From assembly GCA_027343725.1 (NCBI GenBank), contig DAHWKH010000168.1, forward strand, positions 1 to 15,914: 15,914 nt of DNA, in the 5' to 3' direction. This document shows positions 6,932 through 13,904 of the stretch, one piece after another. How positions within the stretch are numbered: the stretch's first letter is position 1; each line of letters opens with the position of its first letter. The position numbers and the translations under genes were made by a program. Source of the DNA: Acidiferrobacteraceae bacterium. GTDB taxonomy: Bacteria; Pseudomonadota; Gammaproteobacteria; Acidiferrobacterales; Acidiferrobacteraceae. The notes under the pieces are model-generated. The model searched no databases. It was not told the origin of the DNA and saw only the letters and a list, made by a program, of their open reading frames with translations.

Positions 6932-7606
6932 ATGACGATTTCCGCTTGGCCCCACGACGAACGCCCGCGCGAGCGCCTGCTCCGTTACGGTCCCGAGGCC
7001 TTATCCGATGCGGAATTACTGGCCATTGTCCTAAGAACGGGAGTCAGCGGCAAGACCGCCGTGGATTTGGCGCGCGAGCTGCTGGAGCGGTTCGGGGGTC
7101 TGCGGGGGCTTTTGACGGCCGAGCAAAGCGCGTTTTGCGCGCGGCTCGGTCTCGGTCCCGCCAAGTATGCGTTGATGCGCGCGGTGCTCGAGATGGGGCG
7201 GCGGCACCTCGGCGAGGCGCTGCGCCGCGAGGTCGTTTTGTCATCGGCCAGCGCCACGAAACGCTACCTCCTGGCGGCGTTTCGCGACCGCCCGCGCGAG
7301 GCGTTCGCGGGTTTGTTTTTGGACAGCCGGCACCGCCTGTTGACGCAGGAGGTCCTGTTCGAGGGCACGCTCGACGGCACCGCGGTCTATCCGCGCGAGA
7401 TCGTCAAGCGCGCGCTCGCGCACAACGCCGCCGCCATGATCTTCGTCCACAACCACCCCTCGGGACACGCCGAGCCGAGTGTCGCGGACCGGGACATGAC
7501 CACGCGTCTGGTGGAGGCCCTGGGGCTTGTGGCCGTGCGCGTCCTCGATCACCTCGTGGTCGGCGACGGGGACGTCGTCTCGTTCAAGGAGCGCGGCTGG
7601 CTTTGA
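6932..7606 (+). CDS. radC: RadC family protein (JAB/MPN domain)
   Basis: A 224-residue protein of the RadC/UPF0758 family. ATG 6932 is chosen because an excellent AAGGAGG lies five bases upstream and the protein then starts directly at the conserved RPRERLLRYGPEALSDAELL region; the longer in-frame reading upstream has no homology. The N-terminal half has the helix-hairpin-helix-like region (ALSDAELLAIVLRTG, LRGLLTAE, GLGPAKYA). The C-terminal half has a complete JAMM metal site, HNHPSGHAEPSVAD, matching H-x-H-x7-S-x2-D. Despite the name, a role in DNA repair is not established for the family; a metal-dependent hydrolase or nuclease activity is inferred. It neighbours coaBC divergently, as in many gammaproteobacteria. 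Its stop codon is only three bases from the stop codon of the convergent DUF1641 gene. Confidence 0.93.
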   Translation: MTISAWPHDERPRERLLRYGPEALSDAELLAIVLRTGVSGKTAVDLARELLERFGGLRGLLTAEQSAFCARLGLGPAKYALMRAVLEMGRRHLGEALRREVVLSSASATKRYLLAAFRDRPREAFAGLFLDSRHRLLTQEVLFEGTLDGTAVYPREIVKRALAHNAAAMIFVHNHPSGHAEPSVADRDMTTRLVEALGLVAVRVLDHLVVGDGDVVSFKERGWL

Positions 7607-7609
7607 GGC

Positions 7610-8095
7610 CTACAAAAGCGGCCCCTGGGTGGGGGTCTTGATGTCGCGCTCCGCGTCTGAGGTCCGCAGTCGTTGACCGAACTGCCGCAGGCCGTTCAGG
7701 AGCGGCCCGAGGGCCTGCCAGAGCGAGTCATCCTGGAGCAAGTGGTAGGCGCCCGTGAGGCCGGGGGGCTCGCCGTCTCCCGCGTGGGGCCTCTCGCTAT
7801 CCGCCTCGACGCGCCGGACACCGTCCGACACGGCGTCCAGAAAGCGCGCGAAGTCCTCGCTCGGAACACGCGCCAGCGCCTTGACGAGCGCCGTGAGATT
7901 GCTGACGGCTTGCGTGGTCTCGGCGGAATTCAAGCCGCGCGCGACGATCAGGGCCGCATGGGGCAGTGCCGCGGCGAGATCCGTCAGAAACCGCAGGACC
8001 CCGTGTTGCGACAAGGCGGCGACGAAGGCCTCCACATCCTTGCGCACGACCGCCTCCTCCGGCCGGACGTGCTCGTAGTCCAAAGGCAGGCTCAT
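7610..8095 (-). CDS. DUF1641 protein, formate dehydrogenase partner
   Basis: A 161-residue, largely helical, soluble protein. The start is the ATG at 8095, which overlaps the stop of the molybdoenzyme gene (ATGA); the longer reading upstream would run into that gene. The centre (LTDLAAALPHAALIVARGLNSAETTQAVSNLTALVKAL, residues about 35-75) matches the DUF1641 pattern that I recall next to FdhA-like genes in Bacillus (the yrhD/yrhE and yjgD/yjgC pairs). Its function is unknown; an accessory or small-subunit role for the molybdoenzyme is inferred from constant pairing. The C-terminal third (ERPHAGDGEPPG then a helix that ends with GQRLRTSD) is less conserved. Translation is coupled to the upstream gene. 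Confidence 0.8.
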   Translation of the reverse strand: MSLPLDYEHVRPEEAVVRKDVEAFVAALSQHGVLRFLTDLAAALPHAALIVARGLNSAETTQAVSNLTALVKALARVPSEDFARFLDAVSDGVRRVEADSERPHAGDGEPPGLTGAYHLLQDDSLWQALGPLLNGLRQFGQRLRTSDAERDIKTPTQGPLL

Positions 8096-11052
8096 GCCGG
8101 CCTCCCGGGCGCCGTCAACGGGACGTATTCCGGCCGCCGCCACTTGCGCTCGACCTCGACGCCCGACTGCGGTGTTCGGTGCCCGAAGCGCGGATTGGAG
8201 CGCGGGATGGGCGAGACCCCGTCTTTCGTGAGCACCGTCAGTTTGACCGCGGTCTCCTTGTAGGCCGGCGTCGAAACGACCGGGTCCGCGTGATTGCCGG
8301 TGAGGCGGTTGATGGGTTCCGACAGCGAGAATTCGACGGAATAGAGCTCGCGCCCGCTGACCCGCGGACTGACCCAGACCTTGCCTTCGAGACTTCCGCG
8401 CCGCGACGTCAGGCGCACGAGCGCGCCGGTACTAATGCCCAATTCGGACGCGAGGGCCTCGGAGATCTCGACATAGTATTCCGGGACTTTCGACACGATT
8501 CCCGGTACGCGCGCCGTCAAATTGCCTTCCTGGAAATGCTCGAGAACGCGGCCGTTGTTGAGCACGAGATCGTATTCCCGGTCGGGTTGTTCGACCGGCG
8601 GTTTCCACTCCATGGGGTAGAGTTGCGCCTTGCCGTCCTCGGTATGGAAGACCTTGGTGTAGAGTAGCGTCTCGTAGTGCCCTTCGGCGTTGATGGGCCA
8701 GCACACGGATTGATAACCCGTGAGGCGGTCGTAGGTCGCACCGGCGAAGAGCGGCGCGACGCGCGCGGCTTCCGACAGGATCTCGGCCGGGCCCCGGTAA
8801 TCCCATTTGTGGCCAAACCGCTGGGCGAGCTCGCACAAGATAAGCCAGTCCGGTTTGGCGTCCCCAAGCGGGGGCATGACCGGTTCGAAGCGCTGAAAGC
8901 GCCGTTCGGTGTTGACGAACGTGCCTTCCTTCTCGAAATTCGGGCACCCGGGCAGGATGACATCGGCAAACTGGGCCGTCGTGGTCATGAAGATGTCCTG
9001 CACGATTAGGAAATCGAGTTTCCCGAGCGCCGCTTGCGTATGCGCGGTATGGGAATCGACGACCGCGCTGTCCTCGCCGATGATGTACATGGCCTTCAAC
9101 GTCCCTTTATCGATGGCCTCGATCATCGAGTGGTTGTTGAGGCCGGGCTTGGCCGGCAGTTCGACCCCCCAGGCCCGCCCGACATGGGCGCGCGCCTTGG
9201 GGTCCGCGACCTTCTGGTATCCCGGCAGCTGTTTGCTGAGCGCGCCGAAGTCGCCCGCCCCCTGGACGTTGTTGTGGCCGCGCAAGGGATAGGCGCCGGA
9301 CCCCTTGCGGCCGTAGTTGCCGGTGATGAGGAGCAGATTGGAAATCGCCGTCGAGGTATCGCTGCCCGTGGTGCGCTGCGTGACGCCCATCGCCCAGAGG
9401 GCGCAGACGCCCGGGGCCGAGACGATCATGTCGGCAAGGCGCCTGAGGTCGGCCTCGGCGATGCCCGTGACCTCTTGCGCGTAGGCGAGCGTGAACGGTG
9501 CCAGGGACTTGCGGTAGGCCGCGAGATTCTTCACGCGCGCCTCGAGAAACGCGCGGTCCTCGCGACCCTCTTCCAGAATATGGCGGGATAGCGCCGATAA
9601 CCACACGAAGTCCGTTCCGGGGCGCGGGCGCAGGAAGAGGTCCGCGCGCTCGGCCATCTCGTGGCGCAGGAGGTCGACCACCACCATTTTCAAATCCCCG
9701 CGTTTGTGGCGGCGTTTGATGCGGCTTGCGAGCACCGGGTGGCTATCGGAGGTGTTGCTGCCGATGAGGAGCACAAGGCCCGCCTCCTCGATATCCTGCA
9801 TGGTGCCCGAGTCGCCCGCGTAGCCGACGGTCCGCTCGAGGCCCTTGGTGGCCGGGCTTTGGCAGTATCGGGAGGTGCAGTCGATGTTATTCGTGCCGAT
9901 GACGGCGCGCGCGAATTTCTGCGCCAGGTAGGCCTCTTCGTTCGAGCCCTTGCTGCTCGCGATGAAGCCGAGCGCGTCCGGGCCGTCGCTGGCCTTGAGC
10001 GCGCTCAGGCGCTCGTGGATGAGGGTATAGGCCTCGTCCCATTCGGCCTCGCGGAACGAACTCCCGGTGCGGATCAGGGGTTTGACCAGGCGATCCTTGC
10101 TGTTCAGGAAGTCCCAGCCGAATTTGCCCTTGATGCACGTCGAAATCCCGTTGGCCGGACCTTCGCCTGGCTGGATCTTGAGGATCTGCCGGCCGCGCGT
10201 CCAGACATCGAAGGAGCAGCCGACGCCGCAGAACGTGCACACGCTTTTCGTGACCTTTTGCTCGGTGTGGCGCAGGCATTGATCCATCTTGGAGATGGCC
10301 GTGATCGGGACAAAGCTCGTGGCGGGCTCGATCGCCTTGATGAAGTCGATCATCTCGCGCTTGAGCGGCGCGGGCCAGTTGGTGAACGGGCCCGCGCGCC
10401 CGAGCAGGGTATTCTCCATGAGGGCGTTGCACGGACACACGGTCACGCAATGCCCGCAGGAGACGCAACTCGACTCGTTGATGGGCACGCCGCCGTCCCA
10501 TAGGACCCGCGGTTGCTCGTCCTCCCAGCGGATGCTCAGGGTCTCGTTGACCTGGATGTCCTGGCAGGCCTCGACGCAGCGGCCGCACAGAATGCATTGG
10601 TGGGGGTCGTAGGTGTAGAACGGGTTGGAACGATCCGCGCTGTAGGGCTTGGCCCGAAACGCATAACGCTGGTGGCGCATGGACAGGCGGTCGACCGCGT
10701 CGTGGATCTCGCAATCGCCGTTGTTGTTGTCGCAGACCGTACAGTAGAGCTCGTGTTTTTCGAGAATCCGCGCCATCCCTTCACTGCGCGCCGCGGTCGA
10801 TTCGGGATCGCTTGTGCCGACCGTCAGCCCGTCGCGGGCCGTCACGGTACAAGCCCGCGTGAGCGTGCCGTCGATCGTCACGAAACAGGTGTCGCAGGTC
10901 TTGAGCGGGCCGAGCGCGGGGTTGTAGCACAAATGGGGCACGTAATGGTCGCTGCGGTCCAGCGCATCGAGCAGATTCTGGCCGACGAAGGAGGCGATAT
11001 CGTGGCCGTCGACGTGGATGATGCAGGGGCGAAGATGGGGATCCGCGGTCAT
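8092..11052 (-). CDS. Molybdopterin oxidoreductase, formate dehydrogenase alpha subunit family (with NuoG-like Fe-S N-terminus)
   Basis: A 986-residue cytoplasmic enzyme without a Tat signal. From the N-terminus: a [2Fe-2S] ferredoxin-like domain (Cys42, 53, 56, 68); the NuoG-type His-Cys box (His100, Cys104, 107, 114); two [4Fe-4S] sets (Cys153/156/159/163 and Cys196/199/202/206); then the molybdenum domain with Cys272, 275, 279 and 306 and Lys308. The presumed molybdenum ligand is Cys397 in SRYCQSPATKG. The C-terminal molydopterin dinucleotide-binding domain includes NNGRVLEHFQEGNLT. It probably oxidises formate to CO2, but Cys397 is followed by Gln, not the His seen in well-studied formate dehydrogenases, so substrate is uncertain. 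No NAD-binding beta subunit is adjacent. The Shine-Dalgarno AGGAGG precedes the ATG by four bases. It forms an operon with the DUF1641 gene. Confidence 0.88.
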   Translation of the reverse strand: MTADPHLRPCIIHVDGHDIASFVGQNLLDALDRSDHYVPHLCYNPALGPLKTCDTCFVTIDGTLTRACTVTARDGLTVGTSDPESTAARSEGMARILEKHELYCTVCDNNNGDCEIHDAVDRLSMRHQRYAFRAKPYSADRSNPFYTYDPHQCILCGRCVEACQDIQVNETLSIRWEDEQPRVLWDGGVPINESSCVSCGHCVTVCPCNALMENTLLGRAGPFTNWPAPLKREMIDFIKAIEPATSFVPITAISKMDQCLRHTEQKVTKSVCTFCGVGCSFDVWTRGRQILKIQPGEGPANGISTCIKGKFGWDFLNSKDRLVKPLIRTGSSFREAEWDEAYTLIHERLSALKASDGPDALGFIASSKGSNEEAYLAQKFARAVIGTNNIDCTSRYCQSPATKGLERTVGYAGDSGTMQDIEEAGLVLLIGSNTSDSHPVLASRIKRRHKRGDLKMVVVDLLRHEMAERADLFLRPRPGTDFVWLSALSRHILEEGREDRAFLEARVKNLAAYRKSLAPFTLAYAQEVTGIAEADLRRLADMIVSAPGVCALWAMGVTQRTTGSDTSTAISNLLLITGNYGRKGSGAYPLRGHNNVQGAGDFGALSKQLPGYQKVADPKARAHVGRAWGVELPAKPGLNNHSMIEAIDKGTLKAMYIIGEDSAVVDSHTAHTQAALGKLDFLIVQDIFMTTTAQFADVILPGCPNFEKEGTFVNTERRFQRFEPVMPPLGDAKPDWLILCELAQRFGHKWDYRGPAEILSEAARVAPLFAGATYDRLTGYQSVCWPINAEGHYETLLYTKVFHTEDGKAQLYPMEWKPPVEQPDREYDLVLNNGRVLEHFQEGNLTARVPGIVSKVPEYYVEISEALASELGISTGALVRLTSRRGSLEGKVWVSPRVSGRELYSVEFSLSEPINRLTGNHADPVVSTPAYKETAVKLTVLTKDGVSPIPRSNPRFGHRTPQSGVEVERKWRRPEYVPLTAPGRPA

Positions 11053-11172
11053 GTCTCCTCCTGGGCGGTCGGGCCGTAGGGCCGTCCGCTACCTTATCGG
11101 GCGGAGGCGGGTCTGCGTTATCGGCTGAAAGTGCGAGTCCGGGCCCCCGTGACGCGGGAGGGCCTGTGGGGA

Positions 11173-11201
11173 TTGGCAGCGGCGGCCCGCTGTGGCAAAA
11201 T
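11173..11201 (+). promoter_or_regulatory. Probable sigma-70 promoter of rpmB-rpmG
   Basis: TTGGCA (11173-11178), a 17-base spacer and CAAAAT (11196-11201) place a start of transcription near 11208, about 18 bases before the rpmB ATG. The -35 matches the consensus at five of six positions and the -10 at four. The divergent gap to the molybdoenzyme gene otherwise contains only that gene's Shine-Dalgarno site. Confidence 0.55.
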
Positions 11202-11225
11202 CGCGCGATTCATTGGGGGGTTCCC

Positions 11226-11462
11226 ATGTCCAAAGTCTGTCAGGTCAGCGGCAAGCGGCCCGTGAGCGGCAACAACGTCTCGCATGCCAATAACAAAACC
11301 CGCCGCCGGTTTTTGCCGAATCTGCATTACCGCCGCTTGTGGGTGGAAAGCGAGAAGCGCTGGGTGCGGCTGCGTTTGACCCACCATGCCTTGCGCACCA
11401 TCGACAAGAAGGGCATCGACGTCGTATTGGCGGAGATGCGTGCGCGCGGCGAGGCCGTTTAG
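11226..11462 (+). CDS. rpmB: 50S ribosomal protein L28
   Basis: A 78-residue basic protein of the large ribosomal subunit, full length. It opens with MSKVCQVSGKRPVSGNNVSH, the diagnostic L28 start, and continues NNKTRRRFLPNL and VRLRLTHHALRTIDKKGID. A G-rich stretch just upstream of the ATG serves as ribosome binding site, and a sigma-70-like promoter lies about 25 bases further up. It is followed eight bases after its stop by rpmG, the usual pairing. In E. coli and Pseudomonas this pair lies next to or near radC, from which it is separated here by the formate-dehydrogenase operon. Confidence 0.98.
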   Translation: MSKVCQVSGKRPVSGNNVSHANNKTRRRFLPNLHYRRLWVESEKRWVRLRLTHHALRTIDKKGIDVVLAEMRARGEAV

Positions 11463-11470
11463 GGGGTTTT

Positions 11471-11626
11471 ATGCGGGATAAGATCAAGCTCGTGTCCAGC
11501 GCCGACACCGGACATTTTTACACCACCACCAAAAACAAGCGCACCATGACCGAGAAGTTCGAGATCAAGAAGTTCGATCCGGTGGTCCGCAAACATGTGA
11601 TCTATCGCGAGGCGAAGATCAAGTAA
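11471..11626 (+). CDS. rpmG: 50S ribosomal protein L33
   Basis: A 51-residue basic protein of the large ribosomal subunit. The sequence (MRDKIKLVSSADTGHFYTT, then TKNKR, EKFEIKKFDPVVRKHVIYRE) is typical of L33. This copy lacks the Cys-pair zinc motifs found in some L33 paralogues, so it is the zinc-independent form. It is cotranscribed with rpmB; AGGGGG just after the rpmB stop is the likely ribosome binding site, with short spacing. Confidence 0.98.
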   Translation: MRDKIKLVSSADTGHFYTTTKNKRTMTEKFEIKKFDPVVRKHVIYREAKIK

Positions 11627-11648
11627 GCCTCTCGGTCGCCTTGCCCAG

Positions 11649-11663
11649 GCCGGGTATCCCGGC
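11649..11663. terminator. Short hairpin after rpmG, weak terminator candidate
   Basis: GCCGGG-TAT-CCCGGC is a perfect six-base stem with a three-base loop, 22 bases after the rpmG stop. The bases after it are C-rich with no run of T, so it is not a classical intrinsic terminator; it may stabilise the 3' end or contribute weakly. Confidence 0.3.
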
Positions 11664-11695
11664 TCCCCCGTATCCCAGGCGATAGGCCGCCAGGC

Positions 11696-11724
11696 TTGTC
11701 GCTGCGGCGCGCGCTCGGTATATT
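11696..11724 (+). promoter_or_regulatory. Probable sigma-70 promoter of the HNH gene
   Basis: TTGTCG (11696-11701), a 17-base spacer and TATATT (11719-11724) fit the sigma-70 consensus at four and five of six positions. In this GC-rich context an AT-rich hexamer at the right distance is notable. Transcription would begin near 11731, leaving a leader of about 55 bases before the HNH start codon. Confidence 0.6.
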
Positions 11725-11730
11725 AGCAGC

Positions 11731-11777
11731 GCCCTCCCCGATGAGGGCTATCGCGTTCGCAGGCGGGGGGTCCCGCC
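11731..11777 (+). promoter_or_regulatory. Two hairpins in the leader of the HNH gene
   Basis: GCCCTC (11731-11736) pairs with GAGGGC (11743-11748) around a six-base loop at the predicted 5' end. GGCGGG (11762-11767) pairs with CCCGCC (11772-11777) around GGGT, and the second stem ends one base before the AAGG of the ribosome binding site. Both stems are perfect. They could protect the 5' end and tune ribosome access; no known riboswitch class is recognised. Confidence 0.4.
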
Positions 11778-11786
11778 AAGGTGGCT

Positions 11787-12395
11787 ATGTATCCTCTCAC
11801 GCAACAAGTGCTGCGCACGGACGCGGCCGGGATGCCGCTCGAATGGATCGATTACCGGGAAGCGGTGCGGATCGCGCATTTGGGGCAGGTGGCCTATACC
11901 TGCGGCATCCTGCTCTACCGTGTCCATGGGGGCTATAACGCCGTCACCGGGCGGCGCAGTGTCGTGGACGTCAATTCGATCGTCGCGACCTACGGCGAGA
12001 ACACGCGTTTGACGCGCCAGCGCGACGTCTACGTGCCACCGCTCAGCAACCCCGCCTTGTTCGCCCGCGATGCCCACTTGTGCCTCTATTGCGGCGAGCG
12101 GTTCCCGACGCGGGAACTCTCCCGCGACCACGTCACGCCGTTGAGCCGCGGGGGCGGCGATGCCTGGCCCAACGTCGTGACCGCCTGCAAGCGATGCAAC
12201 AATCACAAAGCCGGCCGCACGCCCGAGGAGGCCGGCATGGCCCTCCTGGCGGTGCCGTTCGTACCGACCCATGCGGAGTATGTGTATTTGCAGGGACGGC
12301 GGGTGCTGGCCGACCAGATGGAGTTCCTACGCGCCCATTTCCCCCGCACGAGCCCCCTGCACCGGCGTCTGGCGCAAGCGGCCGCCCGCGGCTGA
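11787..12395 (+). CDS. HNH endonuclease family protein
   Basis: A 202-residue protein. ATG 11787 is preferred over the GTG six bases earlier because AAGGTGG then acts as ribosome binding site. The HNH domain spans about residues 94-150: a CLYCGERF zinc pair, the catalytic stretch ELSRDHVTPLSRGGGDAWPNVVTAC with the Asp-His core and Asn, and a second zinc pair CKRCNNHKAGRTPEEAG. The N-terminal 90 residues (LEWIDYREAVRIAH, RRSVVDVNSIV) look like the domain found in a widespread group of stand-alone bacterial HNH proteins, not like an intein or group I intron enzyme. The biological role is unknown to me; it is a chromosomal single gene beside ribosomal protein genes, with its own promoter and structured leader. 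It converges on the desaturase gene 19 bases away. Confidence 0.85.
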   Translation: MYPLTQQVLRTDAAGMPLEWIDYREAVRIAHLGQVAYTCGILLYRVHGGYNAVTGRRSVVDVNSIVATYGENTRLTRQRDVYVPPLSNPALFARDAHLCLYCGERFPTRELSRDHVTPLSRGGGDAWPNVVTACKRCNNHKAGRTPEEAGMALLAVPFVPTHAEYVYLQGRRVLADQMEFLRAHFPRTSPLHRRLAQAAARG

Positions 12396-12414
12396 GGGCA
12401 TCGCGCCCCGAGCC

Positions 12415-13608
12415 TTACGCGTTGGCCGGGTTCAGGGCGTAGGTGCGCAGGATCGTTGAGAACTCGCGCAGGGCCTGGATGCCGGTGGCCTCGGCCTGGT
12501 GGCACCAGTCCTGCAGCGCCAGGACCAATTGGTCCTGGGTCGCGGCCGAGCGCCGCCACACGTCTTGCAGGCGCTCTTTCATGGTGTAGACGGTATGCAG
12601 GGTGCTGTTGACTGCGAAGATCTCCTGGAGCTTCTGGTGATCGGCCTCGCCCATCAAGGTCTTTTCGCGCACCATTAAACGCCGGCCGCGCTTCAGGAGC
12701 GCGACCATGTGGCTGTTTTCGGCGGCCGCCTTGCGCAACTCTTCCGCATGCACGGTGTGCAGGACCTCGCGGGCGAACCGGGCCATGATCTGGAAGCGGT
12801 GGTGGATCACGGCCTTCGCGGTATCGAGGTCGCAGACCTCTTTCGCGGCCGGGGTATAAGCCGGCGTGGGCGCGACCTTCTTCACGGTCGCCAGTCGCAA
12901 GGCGGCCAGCGCGCGGATATAGCCCCAGCCGATATCGAATTCCCAAGGTTTGCAGGAAAACTTGGCGGAACTCGCGTAGGTGTGGTGATTGTTGTGGAGC
13001 TCCTCGCCGCCGATCAGAAGGCCGAACGGAACGATGTTGGTGGCGGCGTCCGGGCATTCGAAGTTGCGGTAGCCGTAATAGTGGCCGACCCCGTTGATCA
13101 CGCCGGCGGCGAAGAAGGGGATCCAGATCATCTGCACGGCCCAGATCGTCAGGCCGACGGCCCCGAAGCACACAAGGTCGATCAGGAGCATGAGAACGAC
13201 GCCGCTCCCGCTGTAAGGTGTGTAAACGTTACGCTCGAGCCAGTCATCCGGCGTGTTGTGGCCGAATTTCGCGAGCGTGTCCTGGTTCTTGCTCTCCTGG
13301 CGATAGAGTTCGGCGCCCTGCCACAAGACCTTGCGCAGCCCCAGGATCTGCGGGCTGTGGGGGTCTTCCTCCGTCTCGCAGCGGGCGTGGTGTTTGCGAT
13401 GGATCGCGACCCACTGCTTGGTCACCATGCCGGTCGTGAGCCACAGCCAGAAGCGAAAGCCATGGGCGACCACCGGGTGAATGTCCAGGGCGCGATGCGT
13501 CTGATGCCGGTGCAGGTAGAGCGTGACCGAAACGATCGTGATGTGCGTGAGCACGAGCGTGACCAGGACATAACCCCACCAGGGCAAGACAACGAGACCT
13601 TCGAACAT
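12415..13608 (-). CDS. Membrane fatty-acid (acyl-CoA) desaturase
   Basis: A 397-residue integral membrane di-iron enzyme that probably introduces a cis double bond, most likely delta-9, into acyl chains for membrane fluidity. ATG 13608 is used, with AGGGG seven bases upstream; the longer TTG reading is less likely. Three histidine boxes are visible: HRHQTH near residue 33, HRKHH near 70 and HNNHH near 205, between hydrophobic stretches at the N-terminus (LPWWGYVLVTLVLTHITIV) and around residues 135-170. The C-terminal ~130 residues form a soluble helical domain (FQIMARFAREVLH, LHTVYTMKERLQDVWRRS, LQDWCHQAEATGIQALREF) that recalls proteobacterial DesB-type desaturases and faintly the end of ISL3-type transposases. 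The substrate, acyl-CoA or phospholipid, cannot be told from sequence. The upstream dyad suggests repression. Confidence 0.9.
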   Translation of the reverse strand: MFEGLVVLPWWGYVLVTLVLTHITIVSVTLYLHRHQTHRALDIHPVVAHGFRFWLWLTTGMVTKQWVAIHRKHHARCETEEDPHSPQILGLRKVLWQGAELYRQESKNQDTLAKFGHNTPDDWLERNVYTPYSGSGVVLMLLIDLVCFGAVGLTIWAVQMIWIPFFAAGVINGVGHYYGYRNFECPDAATNIVPFGLLIGGEELHNNHHTYASSAKFSCKPWEFDIGWGYIRALAALRLATVKKVAPTPAYTPAAKEVCDLDTAKAVIHHRFQIMARFAREVLHTVHAEELRKAAAENSHMVALLKRGRRLMVREKTLMGEADHQKLQEIFAVNSTLHTVYTMKERLQDVWRRSAATQDQLVLALQDWCHQAEATGIQALREFSTILRTYALNPANA

Positions 13609-13622
13609 GGCGTATCCCCTCA

Positions 13623-13635
13623 AATCGCAGCGATT
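13623..13635. promoter_or_regulatory. Perfect 13-bp dyad before the desaturase, operator candidate
   Basis: AATCGC-A-GCGATT is a perfect inverted repeat whose nearest end lies 14 bases upstream of the desaturase ATG and directly next to its AGGGG ribosome binding site. Desaturase genes in Pseudomonas are controlled by TetR-type repressors such as DesT, but the sequence of their operator is not identified here. No regulator gene is in the window. Confidence 0.4.
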
Positions 13636-13645
13636 GTCGCCGAGT

Positions 13646-13659
13646 AAAGCACCCGCTTT
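13646..13659. repeat. Small inverted repeat AAAGC/GCTTT in the desaturase upstream region
   Basis: AAAGC (13646-13650) and GCTTT (13655-13659) flank a four-base ACCC loop, eleven bases beyond the 13-bp dyad, in the 93-base gap between the small upstream gene and the desaturase. It may be a weak hairpin ending the upstream transcript or a second half of a regulatory region. It lacks a T-run on either strand. Confidence 0.25.
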
Positions 13660-13701
13660 GCCGGCCGTCCAGGGCCCCTGATACGGGCCCGACCCCGGGT
13701 C

Positions 13702-13893
13702 CTATCCTGGGTCGTAATTCCGCGCCCACTCGACCATTTGGTTGCCCCAGGCGTACGCGGACGCGGGGTCGAGTTCCAGTGTAAAGTATTTCCCGCCGTC
13801 GCGGATGATAACGCGTAACAGGCGTACGCCGCTATCATGGAGGATCTGACGGATTTCTATCACTTGACCGAACGGAGCGGTAATCTGATCCAT
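13702..13893 (-). CDS. Small hypothetical protein (63 aa)
   Basis: A 63-residue soluble protein, MDQITAPFGQVIEIRQILHD then RLLRVIIRDGGKYFTLELDP and AWGNQMVEWARNYDPG. I do not recognise a named family, though the regular amphipathic beta strands (VIEIRQIL, LLRVIIRDG, YFTLELD) followed by one helix look like a real compact fold, and the codon pattern is coding-like. No Shine-Dalgarno site precedes the ATG. A TACAAT hexamer (minus strand, 13904 to 13899) ends five bases before the ATG, the geometry of a leaderless transcript. The desaturase gene follows on the same strand after 93 bases, and the Nudix gene starts divergently 30 bases away. Confidence 0.65.
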   Translation of the reverse strand: MDQITAPFGQVIEIRQILHDSGVRLLRVIIRDGGKYFTLELDPASAYAWGNQMVEWARNYDPG

Positions 13894-13898
13894 GTCTT

Positions 13899-13904
13899 AT
13901 TGTA
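13899..13904 (-). promoter_or_regulatory. -10 hexamer for the 63-aa gene, leaderless candidate
   Basis: Read on the minus strand, TACAAT matches the -10 consensus at five of six positions and stops five bases short of the ATG at 13893, so transcription would start at or next to the start codon. No good -35 lies at 16-18 bases upstream, where the sequence is already Nudix coding DNA, so the promoter is uncertain. Confidence 0.35.

Noticed and set aside
5788..6933. A 381-codon minus-strand open frame overlapping coaBC
   Set aside because: Repetitive Arg/Gly/Ala composition and no motifs; coaBC in the other frame has all catalytic motifs.
11649..11663. rpmG hairpin as a strong intrinsic terminator
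   Set aside because: No T-run follows the stem, so only a weak candidate is reported.
11787..12395. HNH gene as a homing endonuclease linked to the intein or an intron
   Set aside because: It is 10 kb from the intein, has an intact N-terminal domain of the stand-alone type, and no intron or intein surrounds it.
12415..12840. C-terminal part of the desaturase as a transposase fragment
   Set aside because: The faint ISL3-like look is shared, as I recall, with ordinary DesB-type desaturases; the frame is continuous and no inverted repeats or target duplications are seen.
12203..13171. A 322-codon minus-strand open frame within the desaturase and HNH region
   Set aside because: Runs across two real genes, Arg-rich and motif-free; it is a shadow of the desaturase frame.
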